Source of the DNA: Strigops habroptila
Taxonomy: Eukaryota; Chordata; Aves; Psittaciformes; Psittacidae
Assembly: GCF_004027225.2 (NCBI RefSeq)
Contig: NC_044288.2
Location: 5,011,719-5,075,718, forward strand
DNA: 64,000 nucleotides
Reading direction: 5' to 3'
Below, piece by piece: positions 49,736 to 59,699 of the stretch. Position numbers and translations under genes: made by a program. How positions within the stretch are numbered: position 1 is the first letter of the stretch; each line of letters opens with the position of its first letter. Below the pieces are notes generated by a model that saw only the letters and a program-made list of their open reading frames with translations, ran no database searches and was not told the origin of the DNA.

Positions 49736-50825
49736 GACAACAGGGTCCTGGTGACAGTCACAGCCAGCTGGAGATGGCTGCAATCCCATGCCTGGACCAC
49801 TGCCCTGGGCCAGGATCATCATCCTGCTGACAACCCTGGGATGGGGATGGTGAGTTGAGCTGCTGGGACTGGGCTGTGCAACCACTGGGCTCATGGTGAG
49901 CGGTCTCATAACATGTGGTACAGCACACACGGGCACAGCAGTGGGATGGGTGGGATCGAAGCATCTCTGCTCTGCTGAAGGAAAGCAGTGAGGAGGGCTC
50001 TGGCGTTTCCAAGTGTTTCCAACAGGGATGGGGCAAGAGATGCCACTGTGCCAGTCTCCAGTTTGGTTCAGGCTCGGAAAACGGGGCCTATAGGAAATCA
50101 CCCCTGAAGCCCAAGGGCTGGTGATGGTTCTCCTGCTGGTAATATATTGGTGCAGTTGCCTAGAGATAATCCTGCGAGTGTTTTAATGTAGCCTGCTATC
50201 AAGTTTTATAGACAGTCATTATCAATTGAGTTCTTCAGCTTGAACAAGGAATTACATGAAATTATTATACAGCACAATATTATTCTGAGTCACCTGAAAC
50301 CTGAGCTGTGAATCTGTGGGGTATTTTGATATCTGTATCTTGCAAGCTGCAGGGAATCTCCTTGCTAAAGAACCTGTTGGTTCAGCCTTTGATACTATAA
50401 TTATCACAAGCAGAAAGTAGCTGTGGGCTGTTTCTCTCTGTCCTTCCCCACAAGGGCCCAGCTAGAGGATGGCAGATCCCACCAATGTCTCACTTTAAAT
50501 CTTGCACTGCGGTCGAGTGGGCTGGGTGTTTTGTTCAGTTATAAGGTATTGACTCTTCCCAGGCCCTTGCAGAAACATTTCAGTGCTTTAGGGTGAGGGA
50601 GCTAAGCTAAGGGCTTTGGGAGTCAAACCAGGAGCAAGGTCTGAATGATGAGCTGAAGGGAACTGTTTGGCTTTTTGCGGTGCGTCTAATCCTGTTTGTA
50701 AGATGCTCTCAATTCCCTTCTGCATCTTAGAGGCTCTTTTATCTGACCCACTGTGAACTAAATCTTTCTTGAATCTTGGTGATCTGCATGTAGTGTTCCA
50801 GATGAAGTCTCATGACAGTCCTGTA

Positions 50826-50981
50826 AGATGCCCCATCCCTGGCAGTGTTCAAGGCCAGGTTGGACACAGGGGCTTGGAGCAACCTGCTCTAATGGAAGGT
50901 GTCCCTGCCCGTGGCAGGGGTTGGAACTGGATGAGCTTTAAGGTCCCTTCCAACCCAAACCATTCTATTATGCTATGATAA
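50826..50981 (+). mobile_element. CR1 LINE fragment (3' end, about 155 bp)
   Basis: Starts at GATGCCCCATCCCTGGCAG, runs through TTGGACACAGGGGCTTGGAG, GGAAGGTGTCCCTGCCCG and CTTCCAACCCAAACC, and ends ATTCTATTATGCTATGATA. Confidence 0.94.
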
Positions 50982-52384
50982 CTTCTAGTATTACCTCCTG
51001 ATACACTGGCTTTTTTTCCCCTGGCAGCCTGAAGTCATTCTGTGATTTCACCCAGAAATTTTACCTTTTTTATTATTTTAAACGTGGAATCAGCATTAAA
51101 AGGGACTTGTGCAAGTGCACACAGATAGCTGCTATGTGAACAAGCAACCAACTTTCCTATTAAAAGTTAATTGTGAAGCTGAGTGCAAACCTCACCCTAA
51201 ACCCTTCCTTGTCCTTGCTTATTGTCTCAAATCTTCAACTGTTTTGGAGTGTGGTGCTTAACTTGTGATGGCATTTTCAGCTTTAACAGTCCAAGTGTTC
51301 ATCTGGACACTGAGCCACAGTAATACTGTGCAACACAATGATGGCTGTTGGTCAGATAAGAGCTTGGTTGGGTTTTACTCTTTGAGATGGTGCGATACTT
51401 CGTTGGGGGCTGTAGGTGGAAGTTCAGGGATCAGCATCCACCAAATCCTTGAATGTTGGAGGCAGAAGTAGGTGAAACATGATCGTGCACGAGAGCTGGC
51501 ACTTCTTTGCAGTCTGTTGTGGCCACAAGATGATAAACTGCTCCCCAGCCCACTGGATTTGTACCTTGGCTTTTGTGGGCAGGGTGCAGCAAGAAGTCCG
51601 CTCAACGCGACACCATGGAGGTAACAGTGCTCTGGCTTCCTTTTAGCAAGACCTTCATGGTTTTCCCAAGGAAAGGTGACTCAGAAGAGGCACCACTTTT
51701 GCTTCTCATATCCTGTTCAGTGAATGTGAAGCTGTTATGTAGCCGAGCTTGCAGTGTAGATGAGAACTACCACCAGGAGAATAAGCGGTATGGCACTCGA
51801 CCTATAATTTTCCATGATGAAAGCACTGGACCGCTCAAAGCCCCGCAGCTACCTACTGCATCCCATAATATCTTGCTCCTTTACTGGGAAGTGATAGCTC
51901 TTTTCCAGGGATTAGGTCATTTGCGCCCATTGCAACACTTATTCTACCAACGGGATCAGAGGCGCACCAGCCATTCCGAGTGCCAGGCTGGTTAGCTGGG
52001 TTTGGTGGGGTTACTTTTTGGCTCTCAACTGTAGTAATTCCTTGAGGGCCTTTCAATGGAATTGCTGGTTTTCCTTGCCGTCCTTTCCCTCTTGATGCAG
52101 GTATAATAAATCAGGGATAACGATCAAATTTTTATCCATTTAAATCTCAGTCGAAGAGATCTCATTTCAAAGACATCCAGTGTCATGGGGACCTTCGTGT
52201 ATGTTTTAAAACCAATTACAAGATCCCCAAACCATACATGAACTTGGAGGTTTCTTGTGTGAACTTGGGGTTTCTGAAGCTCTGGCTTCTCATTCCTCTC
52301 ACTCTTTGTATTTCTCCCATCACTGCCGAGTTGAGCTTTCAAAATCAATGAATTAAACTTACCAAATCTTCAGGTTCTATTAAG
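50982..52384. other. Intergenic, no gene recognised
   Basis: No exon, RNA gene or nameable repeat was seen between the CR1 copy and the small CpG island. Confidence 0.55.
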
Positions 52385-52515
52385 AATAACACCGGGACGA
52401 GCAACCGGCCCCGGTGCCCCCCCCCCAACACCGGCCCCGCCGCGGCGCGCTGCTGCCCTCTGCCGGCCGGGCCCTGCCACCGCCTCCCGCAGCACCGGGG
52501 GGTGTCTCGCTGGGA
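52385..52515. promoter_or_regulatory. Isolated small CpG island with CTCF-like motif
   Basis: A sharply bounded CpG-dense block of about 130 bp between AT-rich flanks, away from any annotated promoter. It contains a C10-11 run and CTGCCCTCTGCCGGCCG at 52453-52469. By eye this differs at one core position from the reverse-strand CTCF consensus (CTGCCCYCTRSTGGCC). It could be an insulator between the POU3F1 and UTP11 domains, or the promoter of an unannotated transcript. A 209-codon plus-strand frame starting at 52563 has no recognisable domain. Confidence 0.45.
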
Positions 52516-53590
52516 GAAGCAACTTTCACAGGGAAGAAAAGCGTTGGAAGTTTCGGTGTTGCGTGTGTTTTCCCGGGAGGAAGGAAGAGGAGAGGCTTTC
52601 TCCCATGAGGTGTGTTCAGTTTCCCTCCTGGCCGTTGGGTTTGAAGCAGGCCGGGAATGGTGGCATGGCAAAACCTCAGCCACCAGCACGTCCTACCCAC
52701 TTTTGGGAGCAAAGCATAGTGCTTCTCTTCATCCTCCATAGGAGAAAATTCCCCCCATTATCATTGCCAGTTTGGGAATCTTTGCAATGGCAGGAACAAC
52801 CTGCAGCTGAGCACGTAAAAAGCTGTGTTTCATTTAGGAGAGCTCCCAAAGTGGGAAGAGCTTGGGAAGAGCATCTTTTTTTTACCATCTTGCATGGGCA
52901 TGTGCTTATTATTGGCAGAGGTTGTACAAGTGAGAGAGATAAGAAAAGGAATGTTTACGCCCAGGCTCTCCCAACTTGCCTGAACTGCTCCAGGACGCTC
53001 AAGGATGCGTCTTCATTGTTCTGGGTTGAAACCCCCTTCCAGCTACCAGCATTCCCACAAGCTAACAGCAGCAAAAAGGGCAGCTGCCTCCCATATTGGC
53101 TCTCTATTTCAGTATCGCCTCTGTTGGAACACAGTGGGGAACACTGGTATTTCAGCATGGCACGGGCACTGCCCCATCATGGAGCAGAATGAGCACAAAC
53201 AGCTCCTCAGCAATGAAAATTACTCATAAAGGTTGAGTTTTTGGAAGGAAAGTCTGTCACCAGAAACAATTCCCTCTTCTAGCACCCCTCCAGAATTACC
53301 TTTGGCTAATATGGTGCCTAAATGTAGAAATTCACCCTTTGAAATGCCCTTCAGCTCATATGTTTTGAAGTGAAATACTTTGTGTAGATAAAGCAGAAAC
53401 TTAGAGGGATCTTGGAGTGGGGGGAGTGACTAGAAAGATAATAATTCAACTTCAACCTGCTTGAAAAGAAAAGCTAAAAGAGCTGACCTGAAATCTCTTC
53501 TGGTTTGGCTGTATCATGGACCATGGAGCTGAGCACAACAATCCCAGCACAGCCCTTCTCCCAGGCTCTTAACTTTGACCTTGACTTCTC
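52516..53590. other. Intergenic, no gene recognised
   Basis: Sequence between the small CpG island and the end of UTP11. It could be downstream sequence of a non-coding transcript from the island. I see no splice structure that would support one. Confidence 0.45.
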
Positions 53591-53675
53591 AAGGATTGTT
53601 TATGGTGTGTATTACTGGGACATTCAGGCACCTCTTGTGGTTTCCCACTGTAAATACCAAGCGAACAAACTCTGA

Positions 53676-53681
53676 TTTATT
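53676..53681 (-). terminator. UTP11: Alternative distal UTP11 polyadenylation signal
   Basis: AATAAA on the minus strand, 175 nt past the UTP11 stop, within an AT-rich block (TTATTAATCAATTAATTAG). It would give a 3'UTR of roughly 190-200 nt. Confidence 0.4.
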
Positions 53682-53838
53682 AATCAATTAATTAGATACA
53701 ATATATTTATGGCTACCGCAGGCCCACAGTAATTTGTTTTAACAAGATGCTAGGCTGCAGTGAAAAACAAAGGGATGTGGTGTCGCAGTTCTCCTTCCTA
53801 AGGAGAATCCTCTTCCTTCGTAAGTAAAGGTGGTAGCA

Positions 53839-53844
53839 TTTATT
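53839..53844 (-). terminator. UTP11: Proximal UTP11 polyadenylation signal
   Basis: AATAAA on the minus strand, starting only 12 nt after the stop codon. If used, the 3'UTR would be about 30 nt. Confidence 0.4.
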
Positions 53845-53855
53845 TAATGGAATGG

Positions 53856-53939
53856 CTAACGTTTCCTCTGGAATTTGAATTTGTAAATGGCTGGCCCGTT
53901 TGTTGTCTCTTTCTTCACCTTCACTTTATGAGTTTTGTC
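53856..53939 (-). CDS. UTP11: UTP11 coding exon 8 with stop
   Basis: Residues 227-253, DKTHKVKVKKETTNGPAIYK to the basic end KFQRKR, then TAG at 53858-53856. The acceptor TTTTTTCCAG is strong. Confidence 0.95.
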   Translation of the reverse strand, partial: DKTHKVKVKKETTNGPAIYKFKFQRKR

Positions 53940-56900
53940 CTGGAAAAAAGAATAAGAAAAACATATTTGCTCCCCTGTAAGAAAAAATAACCCAGCCTCA
54001 TATCGGTAAGAAAATCCCTGTGTGGGACTGACAAGGCATTAGTGAAAAATGTGTGAGTTAGTGAAAATTAGTGAAAAATGACAAGGAATTAGTGGAAAAT
54101 TCCAACTTTTTAGCTGTGAATTATATTTCTGCCTGTTCTTTCCACCTTTAGGTTGTCAGGCACAATCTGGTTTGTTCACAAACTGCTGACATGGTAAGAC
54201 TTGGTCTAGCAGATATAATTTATTAGCCATGGCACAGCTGTAATGCTTCATCTCCTCGCTTTTTCCATACTAAAAGAGGATTACTTACTTTTAGGAGTTA
54301 TCTGGAAGTGTCAGTATAAAATCAGAGTGAAGAAACACACCACACAAAACTAGACCCAAGTACCTTAACAAAACAGATTCCAAGAACCAGAACTAAATCC
54401 CTCACCAAAAGATCTTTACGTGTCTGGATCTTCTGTGCAACAACAAACATGGCCTTTTCTCTTTCAATGCGCTGCTTCAGGAGGTCGTACTGATTCTTCC
54501 TTTGCTGGGCTAATTTCTGGAGAAACAAAAATAGAAGCTGTTTTAAGACAGAAAGGAACAAGACACTGTGGTCTATAACTGACCTATTCTGAGGCACTTA
54601 GACTTCACAAGCATTTTGTACATTTTAAAATCATAATCATATGAAAGAATGCTGCTTCAATTCTGTGGCTGGATTTCAGAGAACCATTTTTAACATCTTG
54701 ATTTCGAGGTTTTTCTAGTTAGGACTTAATTCTTTGTTCTTGTTTTAATCTCCTAAATCATAAAGCCTCAAATCTCTTCCAGTTTAGATGCTGTGTAACC
54801 CTGTTCAGTATGTGGCTGGAATTTCATTTTTCTCAGTTCTTTTAATTTCAATGTTAAGTGCAAGAGAACATTGAACTCCCCAACAAAAGGCCAGTTTATC
54901 CAGAGGAGGGGAAAATAAAAGGAAAGACCAGAGACTAATTCCTGAAATGCTTAAAAATTGCAGAGAGGCTTCTCAAAATGCAACTTGTTTGGTCACGTTT
55001 ACCTCCCGCGAGTGGATGGCTTTCCCAGCACGAAAATGGTATTACTGCAGGTGTGATCGAAGTAATTAAATTAAGGAGAACAAATCCCAACATGCTTAAA
55101 ATATGACTCAGACATTTAGAGGAGAAAACTTGTCAGTCTGCGACTTGTCCAACTGCTTTCCTGACAAGCCAAACGGAGAAAGCTGGCAGGAGGAAAGGGA
55201 CCACAGGGTGTTTGTTATCTGACATCTGATTTGGGAAAAAAAACAGGTTACAAATTTACCAATTGGCAATTTGAAGTGTTGTTTTTAACCTTACACAGAC
55301 CAAATCAAGCTCATAGGACTGCCCGATATTCTAAATTAATTAAGTGGTATTTACAGTGTTAAAGCTGAGTGTAGCTACTTCTAGGACAGAAATGTTGTGA
55401 TAATAGAACATCACAAAGTGGATTGCATAAGCAATGCAACCTGAAGAGCCATGAAACACTTTATATTAGGAAAGCTGGGAAGTGAGATTATAACTTAAAG
55501 GTTTTTAAGGAGAAAATGAGAGAGAGAAATCCTTCATCTTAAGCCTCAGAATCTCAGGCTCAGAACCTAACTGAAAAATACTGTAAGATCAGAAACCTAA
55601 CAACAGATACATCTATACTGGAATAAGCTTCTTCACATCCCTATTCAGGGATGAAAGGGTTTTTGGGCAGGTGTGAGGGGATGCTGCAAATAATCACACC
55701 TAAACTGCAGCAATCTAATGAAAAGATAGTCCCATAGGTGTATGTTGTGTAACAGATGAGTAATATATCAGTTTTGCCAAGGAAACTGCCTAATCAGATC
55801 TATACCATTCTGTTCTAGCCTATGTGTCACAGTTCTTGATTTATAATCCACAGTGGACTGGGATACCAGTAAACAAGTTCTCTATGTCAGTGCAGGAGAA
55901 GATTTGACTCTAGGCTCCAGGCACTTGATGATTAAGTGACATCCACCACAGCTTGTGTTACCAACGTAAGTTTTAAGACAACAGAAAAACTTTGTTCCCC
56001 TCCACAATGGTCCAACTAATCCTCTTCAGTGCTTATTATACAAAAGATTAAAACATTAGGACAGCTGCAATAGAAATAGTGGCAGTACCTTTAAGTGGAG
56101 AGGATCAGTAGCTCCTTTCAGTGTCTCCTTCTGCAGTGTTGCAATGGTTGGTCGGTTGTACACTCTATTTACGAGCTCCGGAAGAGTATCCAGATGAGTT
56201 GCAACATCAAACTCCTGAACTGTAAATAACAAGAAATTTAGGAATAAACTCCCATGGACCAGTGCCCAGCAAACCTTCCCAACATGTAGCTCAAGAGCTG
56301 TCAGTGATGTAAGTCCTAGCAGCGTAGCTCCTGCAGAACTGAGGTCTTCTCTAGTAATCAAAAGAGATTTCTAGAGCACCAAACTATTATTCCTGGGAAA
56401 AATAATATCTTTTTTTAAGGTAATGGCATAAGGAAAGCACCATATTTTAAACAGCCTACAATAAAACAGAACAAGTTTTCTGCTACAACCTATTTAAATC
56501 ATAGAATCTGAGAATGGCTTGGGGTTGAAGGGACCTTAAAGCTCATCCAGTTCCAGCCCCCTGCCATGGGCAGGGACACCTTCCACTAGAGCAGGTTGCT
56601 CCAAGCCCCTGTGTCCAACCTGGCCTTGAACACTGCCAGGGATGGGGCAGCCACAGCTTCTCTGGGAAAAGTCTGTGCCAGCGCCTCAGCACCCTCACAG
56701 GGAAGAGCTTCTGCCTAAGAGCCCATCTCAATCTCCCCTCTGGCAGGTTAAAGCCATTCCCCTTGGCCTGTCCCTACAGGCCCTTGTCCAAAGCCCCTCT
56801 CCAGGTTTCCTGGAGCCCCTTTAGGCACTGGAGCTGCTCTAAGGTCTCCCCCTTCAGGAGCCTTCTCTTCTCCAGGCTGCCCCAGCCCAGCTCTCTCAGC

Positions 56901-58882
56901 CTGGCTCCAGAGCAGAGCTGCTCCAGCCCTCGCAGCATCTTACCTTCTTTTTTGGTATCAAAGAAGAACACGTGCTTGTTGGGATTCTTCCCCTCCGCAT
57001 CCAGCAGATGGAGCTCCGACTTCAGCCGCTCGATTTTCTGCAGGAAGGAAGTTAATTTGTTTTGCCAAACATCCGTGACAAGGTAAATAATGTCTCCCTG
57101 TTTGTTTCTCAAGCATCCAAACTCTTCCTTTCTTTTTAATCTTTGAAAATACATCTAGTCTATATTTATATCATATCTCCATAATCTTCCGAGTAGAGGT
57201 TAGCAGTAGTTTCTGGTATTACCCAGCTAAATATGTACAAATCAATTTTCACAACAGTAAGTTATTTGTATGACATAGAAAGCAGGAATGATCATCGTGA
57301 AATCACTAGCAAAAGTATGCAGGCAAATTCAAAGCTGCCTTTCTTTAATTTTATTATCTGCCTTGATAGTGTTTGGATGACCATCAGAGCACAAAGCATG
57401 TCCAGAAGTGGGTTGTATATCTGTTGATTGCCTGCCTACTGTATTCAATTATCTTCTGTAACAATAATTCTCAATTCTTTATAAATATTAGAAGCAAGAG
57501 TACATGTTTAGTGTCTGAAATGTACATAAAAATTTGCCATGTTTACCTTTAGGATTTACACACACTGACATTTCCATCCATCATTTCCACTATTACACAA
57601 ATCAGATTTCACTAAACATAAATACCCTAGCCAAAAACAACAACAAAACCACAATAAACAGAACAATTCTGAGCAAACACTAAAATAAGTGAAGTATTAC
57701 CTTGGCTTCTGCCACTCTCTTCATCTCCACATATTTAATATCCTGTGTCCTCATCAGTTTGACCTGTTCAGGGGTCACTTCATCCTTTGGCAGCTTTTTT
57801 ACATGAACTCCATCCTAAAACCAGAAAATACAGCACATACAGAGAGATACGATTCACCTATGGGTCCTAACAATAAAACTAAAAGATCCTTTTTGTCTTT
57901 TGCCCTCATGTTCTTTAGAGCTTTCTGTAGGCACCAAACCAGGTCTGCTAATCTATTTATTAATTCATAATTAAAACCAAATCAAAGTAGAGGAAAAACG
58001 ATGTTACTCACAGCAACTGAGTGTAACCCTGCTTGAAGGCAGTTTAGTTTCTCACCTTCAGCTCAGCACGTATCATTTTGAAGTAGAACTCATCGGGATT
58101 CTTGTCCAGAGCCTTCTTTTGAAGCGCTCTGAGGGCATTCTGCTTCTTGTGATAGTCACTAGGAGAGAAAACCAACAAACCCAAACCCACCCATAGATGT
58201 TGTTCAGCAGTTTCTCCATGTTCACAGTCCCTGATGAGAAACCGAGTCCTTCAAAGTGATGCTCAGATCTTTGAGACACCAACGAATAACTTTAGCTTTA
58301 CAGTTTATTCCTTAACCAAGCTGGAAATGAATAGTGTCCAACAATAGGACATGGAAATACAGTCACCGTTCTGCAAAGCTCACTGAGCTGCTCAGAACTC
58401 CTGGATCTACAGCATCAGGCATTAATGATGAATATAACGCTTGTAACTTTTGATTAACCAGAAGAACGACTTTGCAGCCTTCACCCTCCACGTTCGCTTT
58501 CCCCCGGCTCAGCCACGGGGATATTCGAGTGCGTGTTACCCGACGTGACCGGGAACACCGGCTCTTGCGCGGTCCCCAGCGCTGGCTCCACCCCGGACCC
58601 CTCCGCCCGGAGGCAACGCTCCGGTGATGTCCGGACTCCCCCCGCCTCCAACCGCAGCCTCGCCCCGACTCACTTAGCGCGGAGCCTGTAGTCCTTCTTC
58701 TTCTCCAGCAGCCCCAGCTTCCTCCGGGAGGCGGGCTAGGAGGGGAAGCACAGAACGGCATCAGCGGCCGCCACGACCGGTAACTCCCGGAGCGGAGCGG
58801 CCCGGCCCGGTGCACTGACCTGTGACCGCTCGCGGTGCGGGCGCTGCTTCGATTTAGCCGCTTTCCTGAAGGCGGCCGACAT
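53856..58882 (-). CDS. UTP11: UTP11, small-subunit processome component (8 exons)
   Basis: Nucleolar protein of the U3 snoRNP/SSU processome, needed for early 18S pre-rRNA processing. Exons in order: 58820-58882, 58674-58735, 58056-58158, 57701-57814, 56944-57037, 56089-56219, 54406-54516, 53856-53939. Every intron is GT-AG, and the phases fit to give 762 nt, 253 codons plus stop, the same length as human UTP11 (from memory). The N-terminus MSAAFRKAAKSKQRPHRERS matches the family start. Hallmarks are the basic LGLLEKKKDYRLRA segment, ALDKNPDEFYFKM, VTPEQVKLMRTQD, NKHVFFFDTKKE, RIEREKAMFVVAQKIQTRKD and a basic C-terminus ending KFQRKR. Charged helices with coiled-coil character dominate; I see no enzyme motif. 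The gene shares a CpG-island promoter with a divergent neighbour. Intron lengths are 84, 515, 241, 663, 724, 1572 and 466 nt. More than half of intron 5 is a CR1 insertion. Confidence 0.97.
54030..54100. repeat. Imperfect direct repeats in UTP11 intron 7
   Basis: GACAAGGCATTAGTGAAAAA near 54030 and GACAAGGAATTAGTGGAAAA near 54080, with extra TTAGTGAAAA words between. This is local slippage in an AT-rich intron. Confidence 0.75.
54406..54516 (-). CDS. UTP11: UTP11 coding exon 7
   Basis: Residues 190-226, containing QRIEREKAMFVVAQKIQTRK. The acceptor is TTTCTCCAG and the donor GTGAGG. Confidence 0.95.
54517..56088 (-). other. UTP11: UTP11 intron 6
   Basis: The longest intron, 1572 nt, AT-rich. 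I see no nested gene, snoRNA box pair or CR1 block in it. Introns of ribosome-biogenesis genes often host snoRNAs, but I could not find a convincing C/D or H/ACA structure by eye. Confidence 0.6.
56089..56219 (-). CDS. UTP11: UTP11 coding exon 6
   Basis: Completes codon 146 (Val) and encodes residues 147-189, QEFDVATHLDTLPELVNRVY and onward to PLHLK. The acceptor is TTTACAG and the donor GTACTG. Confidence 0.95.
56497..56937 (-). mobile_element. CR1 LINE in UTP11 intron 5, next to the splice donor
   Basis: About 440 bp of CR1 in the same sense as UTP11. The 5' truncation point (TGCTGCGAGGGCTGGAGC) lies at 56937, the seventh intron base, so only GTAAGA separates the element from exon 5. The 3' end at 56497 carries the ATTCTATGATT-type tail. 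The copy is almost colinear; one small change lies near CTCTGGGAAAAGTCTGTGCC, where other copies read CTGGGCACCCTGTGCC. Confidence 0.95.
56944..57037 (-). CDS. UTP11: UTP11 coding exon 5
   Basis: Residues 115-145 plus one base of codon 146. It encodes KIERLKSELHLLD and NKHVFFFDTKKE. The donor GTAAGA at 56943-56938 is followed at once by CR1 sequence. Confidence 0.95.
57701..57814 (-). CDS. UTP11: UTP11 coding exon 4
   Basis: Residues 77-114, phase 0 at both ends. It starts DGVHVKK and contains VTPEQVKLMRTQD. The donor is GTAATA. Confidence 0.95.
58056..58158 (-). CDS. UTP11: UTP11 coding exon 3
   Basis: Completes codon 42 (Asn) and encodes residues 43-76, including ALDKNPDEFYFKM. The acceptor is TCTCCTAG and the donor GTGAGA. 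Confidence 0.95.
58674..58735 (-). CDS. UTP11: UTP11 coding exon 2
   Basis: Residues 22-41 plus two bases of codon 42. It encodes PASRRKLGLLEKKKDYRLRA. The acceptor CCTAG follows a pyrimidine tract and the donor is GTGAGT. Intron 1 is only 84 nt long. Confidence 0.95.
58820..58882 (-). CDS. UTP11: UTP11 coding exon 1
   Basis: Residues 1-21, from the ATG at 58882-58880 to CAG before the donor GTCAGT. The frame ends in phase 0. The start codon region reads ACATGGCGGC on the plus strand, a YY1-like site common just downstream of ribosome-biogenesis gene starts. Confidence 0.95.
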
Positions 58883-59104
58883 GGCGGCGGGCTCCGATCG
58901 CCGGGCTCAGGCCTCGAACCCAGGACCTCGCTACCGGTGTCCCGATGCCTCCCGGTGCTGCCGCCGCGCCGTGAGCGGAAGGGGCGGAGCTTCGGCGTCA
59001 GACGTCGCGCGCGAGGCTCGCCGGGCGATGGCGCCGTCTCCATGGCGACAGCGGGGCCGGGCGGCACGAAGCGCTCCCGGTGCCCGGTTAGGCCCCGCCG
59101 CCGC

Positions 59105-59119
59105 GGGGGGGGGGGGGGG
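59105..59119. repeat. Poly-G run (about 15)
   Basis: Homopolymer G tract between the UTP11 start and the putative divergent first exon. It could form a G-rich structure. Its length is prone to sequencing error. Confidence 0.85.
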
Positions 59120-59569
59120 TTGGACCGACCCGGCCTTCCCCGGGGGATGGGGGTTCCCCGCCGCCGGTGCACGGCCATGAGGGTCCGGCTGAGCGCGGGG
59201 ACCCGCAGCCCTTCTCGGGGGGCGCTGGTGTGCGCGGGCCGGGCTCCGCAGCGCAGCCCCGGTGACCGGTGTGGGGAGGCCGGCCGGCCCCCTTCCGTGC
59301 TCCACGTGGGGCTTGTACAAGCCCGCAGGGCCGGCGGTGGCGGGGAGAGCTCGGTGGGGTCGGGGACCTAAACCGGGGCGTCCCTACGGGGCAGCAGCTA
59401 CCGCTCGGGGGTAGAACAACCCGCAGCTACCGGCTCCCCCGGAGCCCCAGCGCTGCCGCTCCTCCATCCCGCGGAACCCCGGTGCCAGCTGCAGCGCAGC
59501 CCCCTCCCGGCTCTCGGAGCGCGGGCTTGCGCGGGGCGGGCACCGGACGGCCCGGCCCAGCCCAGCCCG

Positions 59570-59699
59570 CCGCCCCTCGGCCCCGCCCCGGGCCGGGCGC
59601 CGCGCCGCGGGGCTGGGGAGCACAGCGGAGCGAAGCCGTGCTGAGCTGAGCCGCGCCTGCCCATCGCCGGGACCAGCAGCGAGCGGGGACGTCGACCAG
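59570..59699 (+). other. FHL3: Putative FHL3 non-coding first exon (partial, start unknown)
   Basis: A GC-rich segment ending in GTCGACCAG followed by GTGGGT, a good donor at 59700. It lies divergently about 0.8 kb from the UTP11 start. In the mammalian order FHL3 is the divergent neighbour of UTP11, and its first exon is non-coding (from memory). FHL3 is a four-and-a-half LIM-domain protein of muscle and nucleus. No FHL3 coding sequence is visible in the window, so the identity rests on synteny. The 5' border is a guess. Confidence 0.35.

Larger units (their letters stand above)
40851..50825. other. Long GC-rich intergenic stretch
   Basis: About 10 kb without a supported exon. GC-rich composition produces many overlapping open frames (up to 232 codons at 47556-48254, minus) with no family resemblance. 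AT-rich blocks that could be regulatory occur at 45100-45480 and most clearly at 48740-49090. Two short tandem repeats and one possible MIR piece are listed separately. Confidence 0.5.

Noticed and set aside
50155-50167. Second RFX-like half site GTTGCCTAGAGAT
   Set aside because: Only the left half fits the consensus; the right half does not.
54517-56088. Intronic snoRNA in UTP11 intron 6
   Set aside because: Isolated box-like words occur, but I found no paired C/D boxes with a terminal stem or an H/ACA arrangement.
58363-59178. 271-codon minus-strand frame across UTP11 exons 1-2 and 209-codon frame at 59384-60013
   Set aside because: The first reads through UTP11 introns and splice sites that are clearly real; both are GC-island artefacts.
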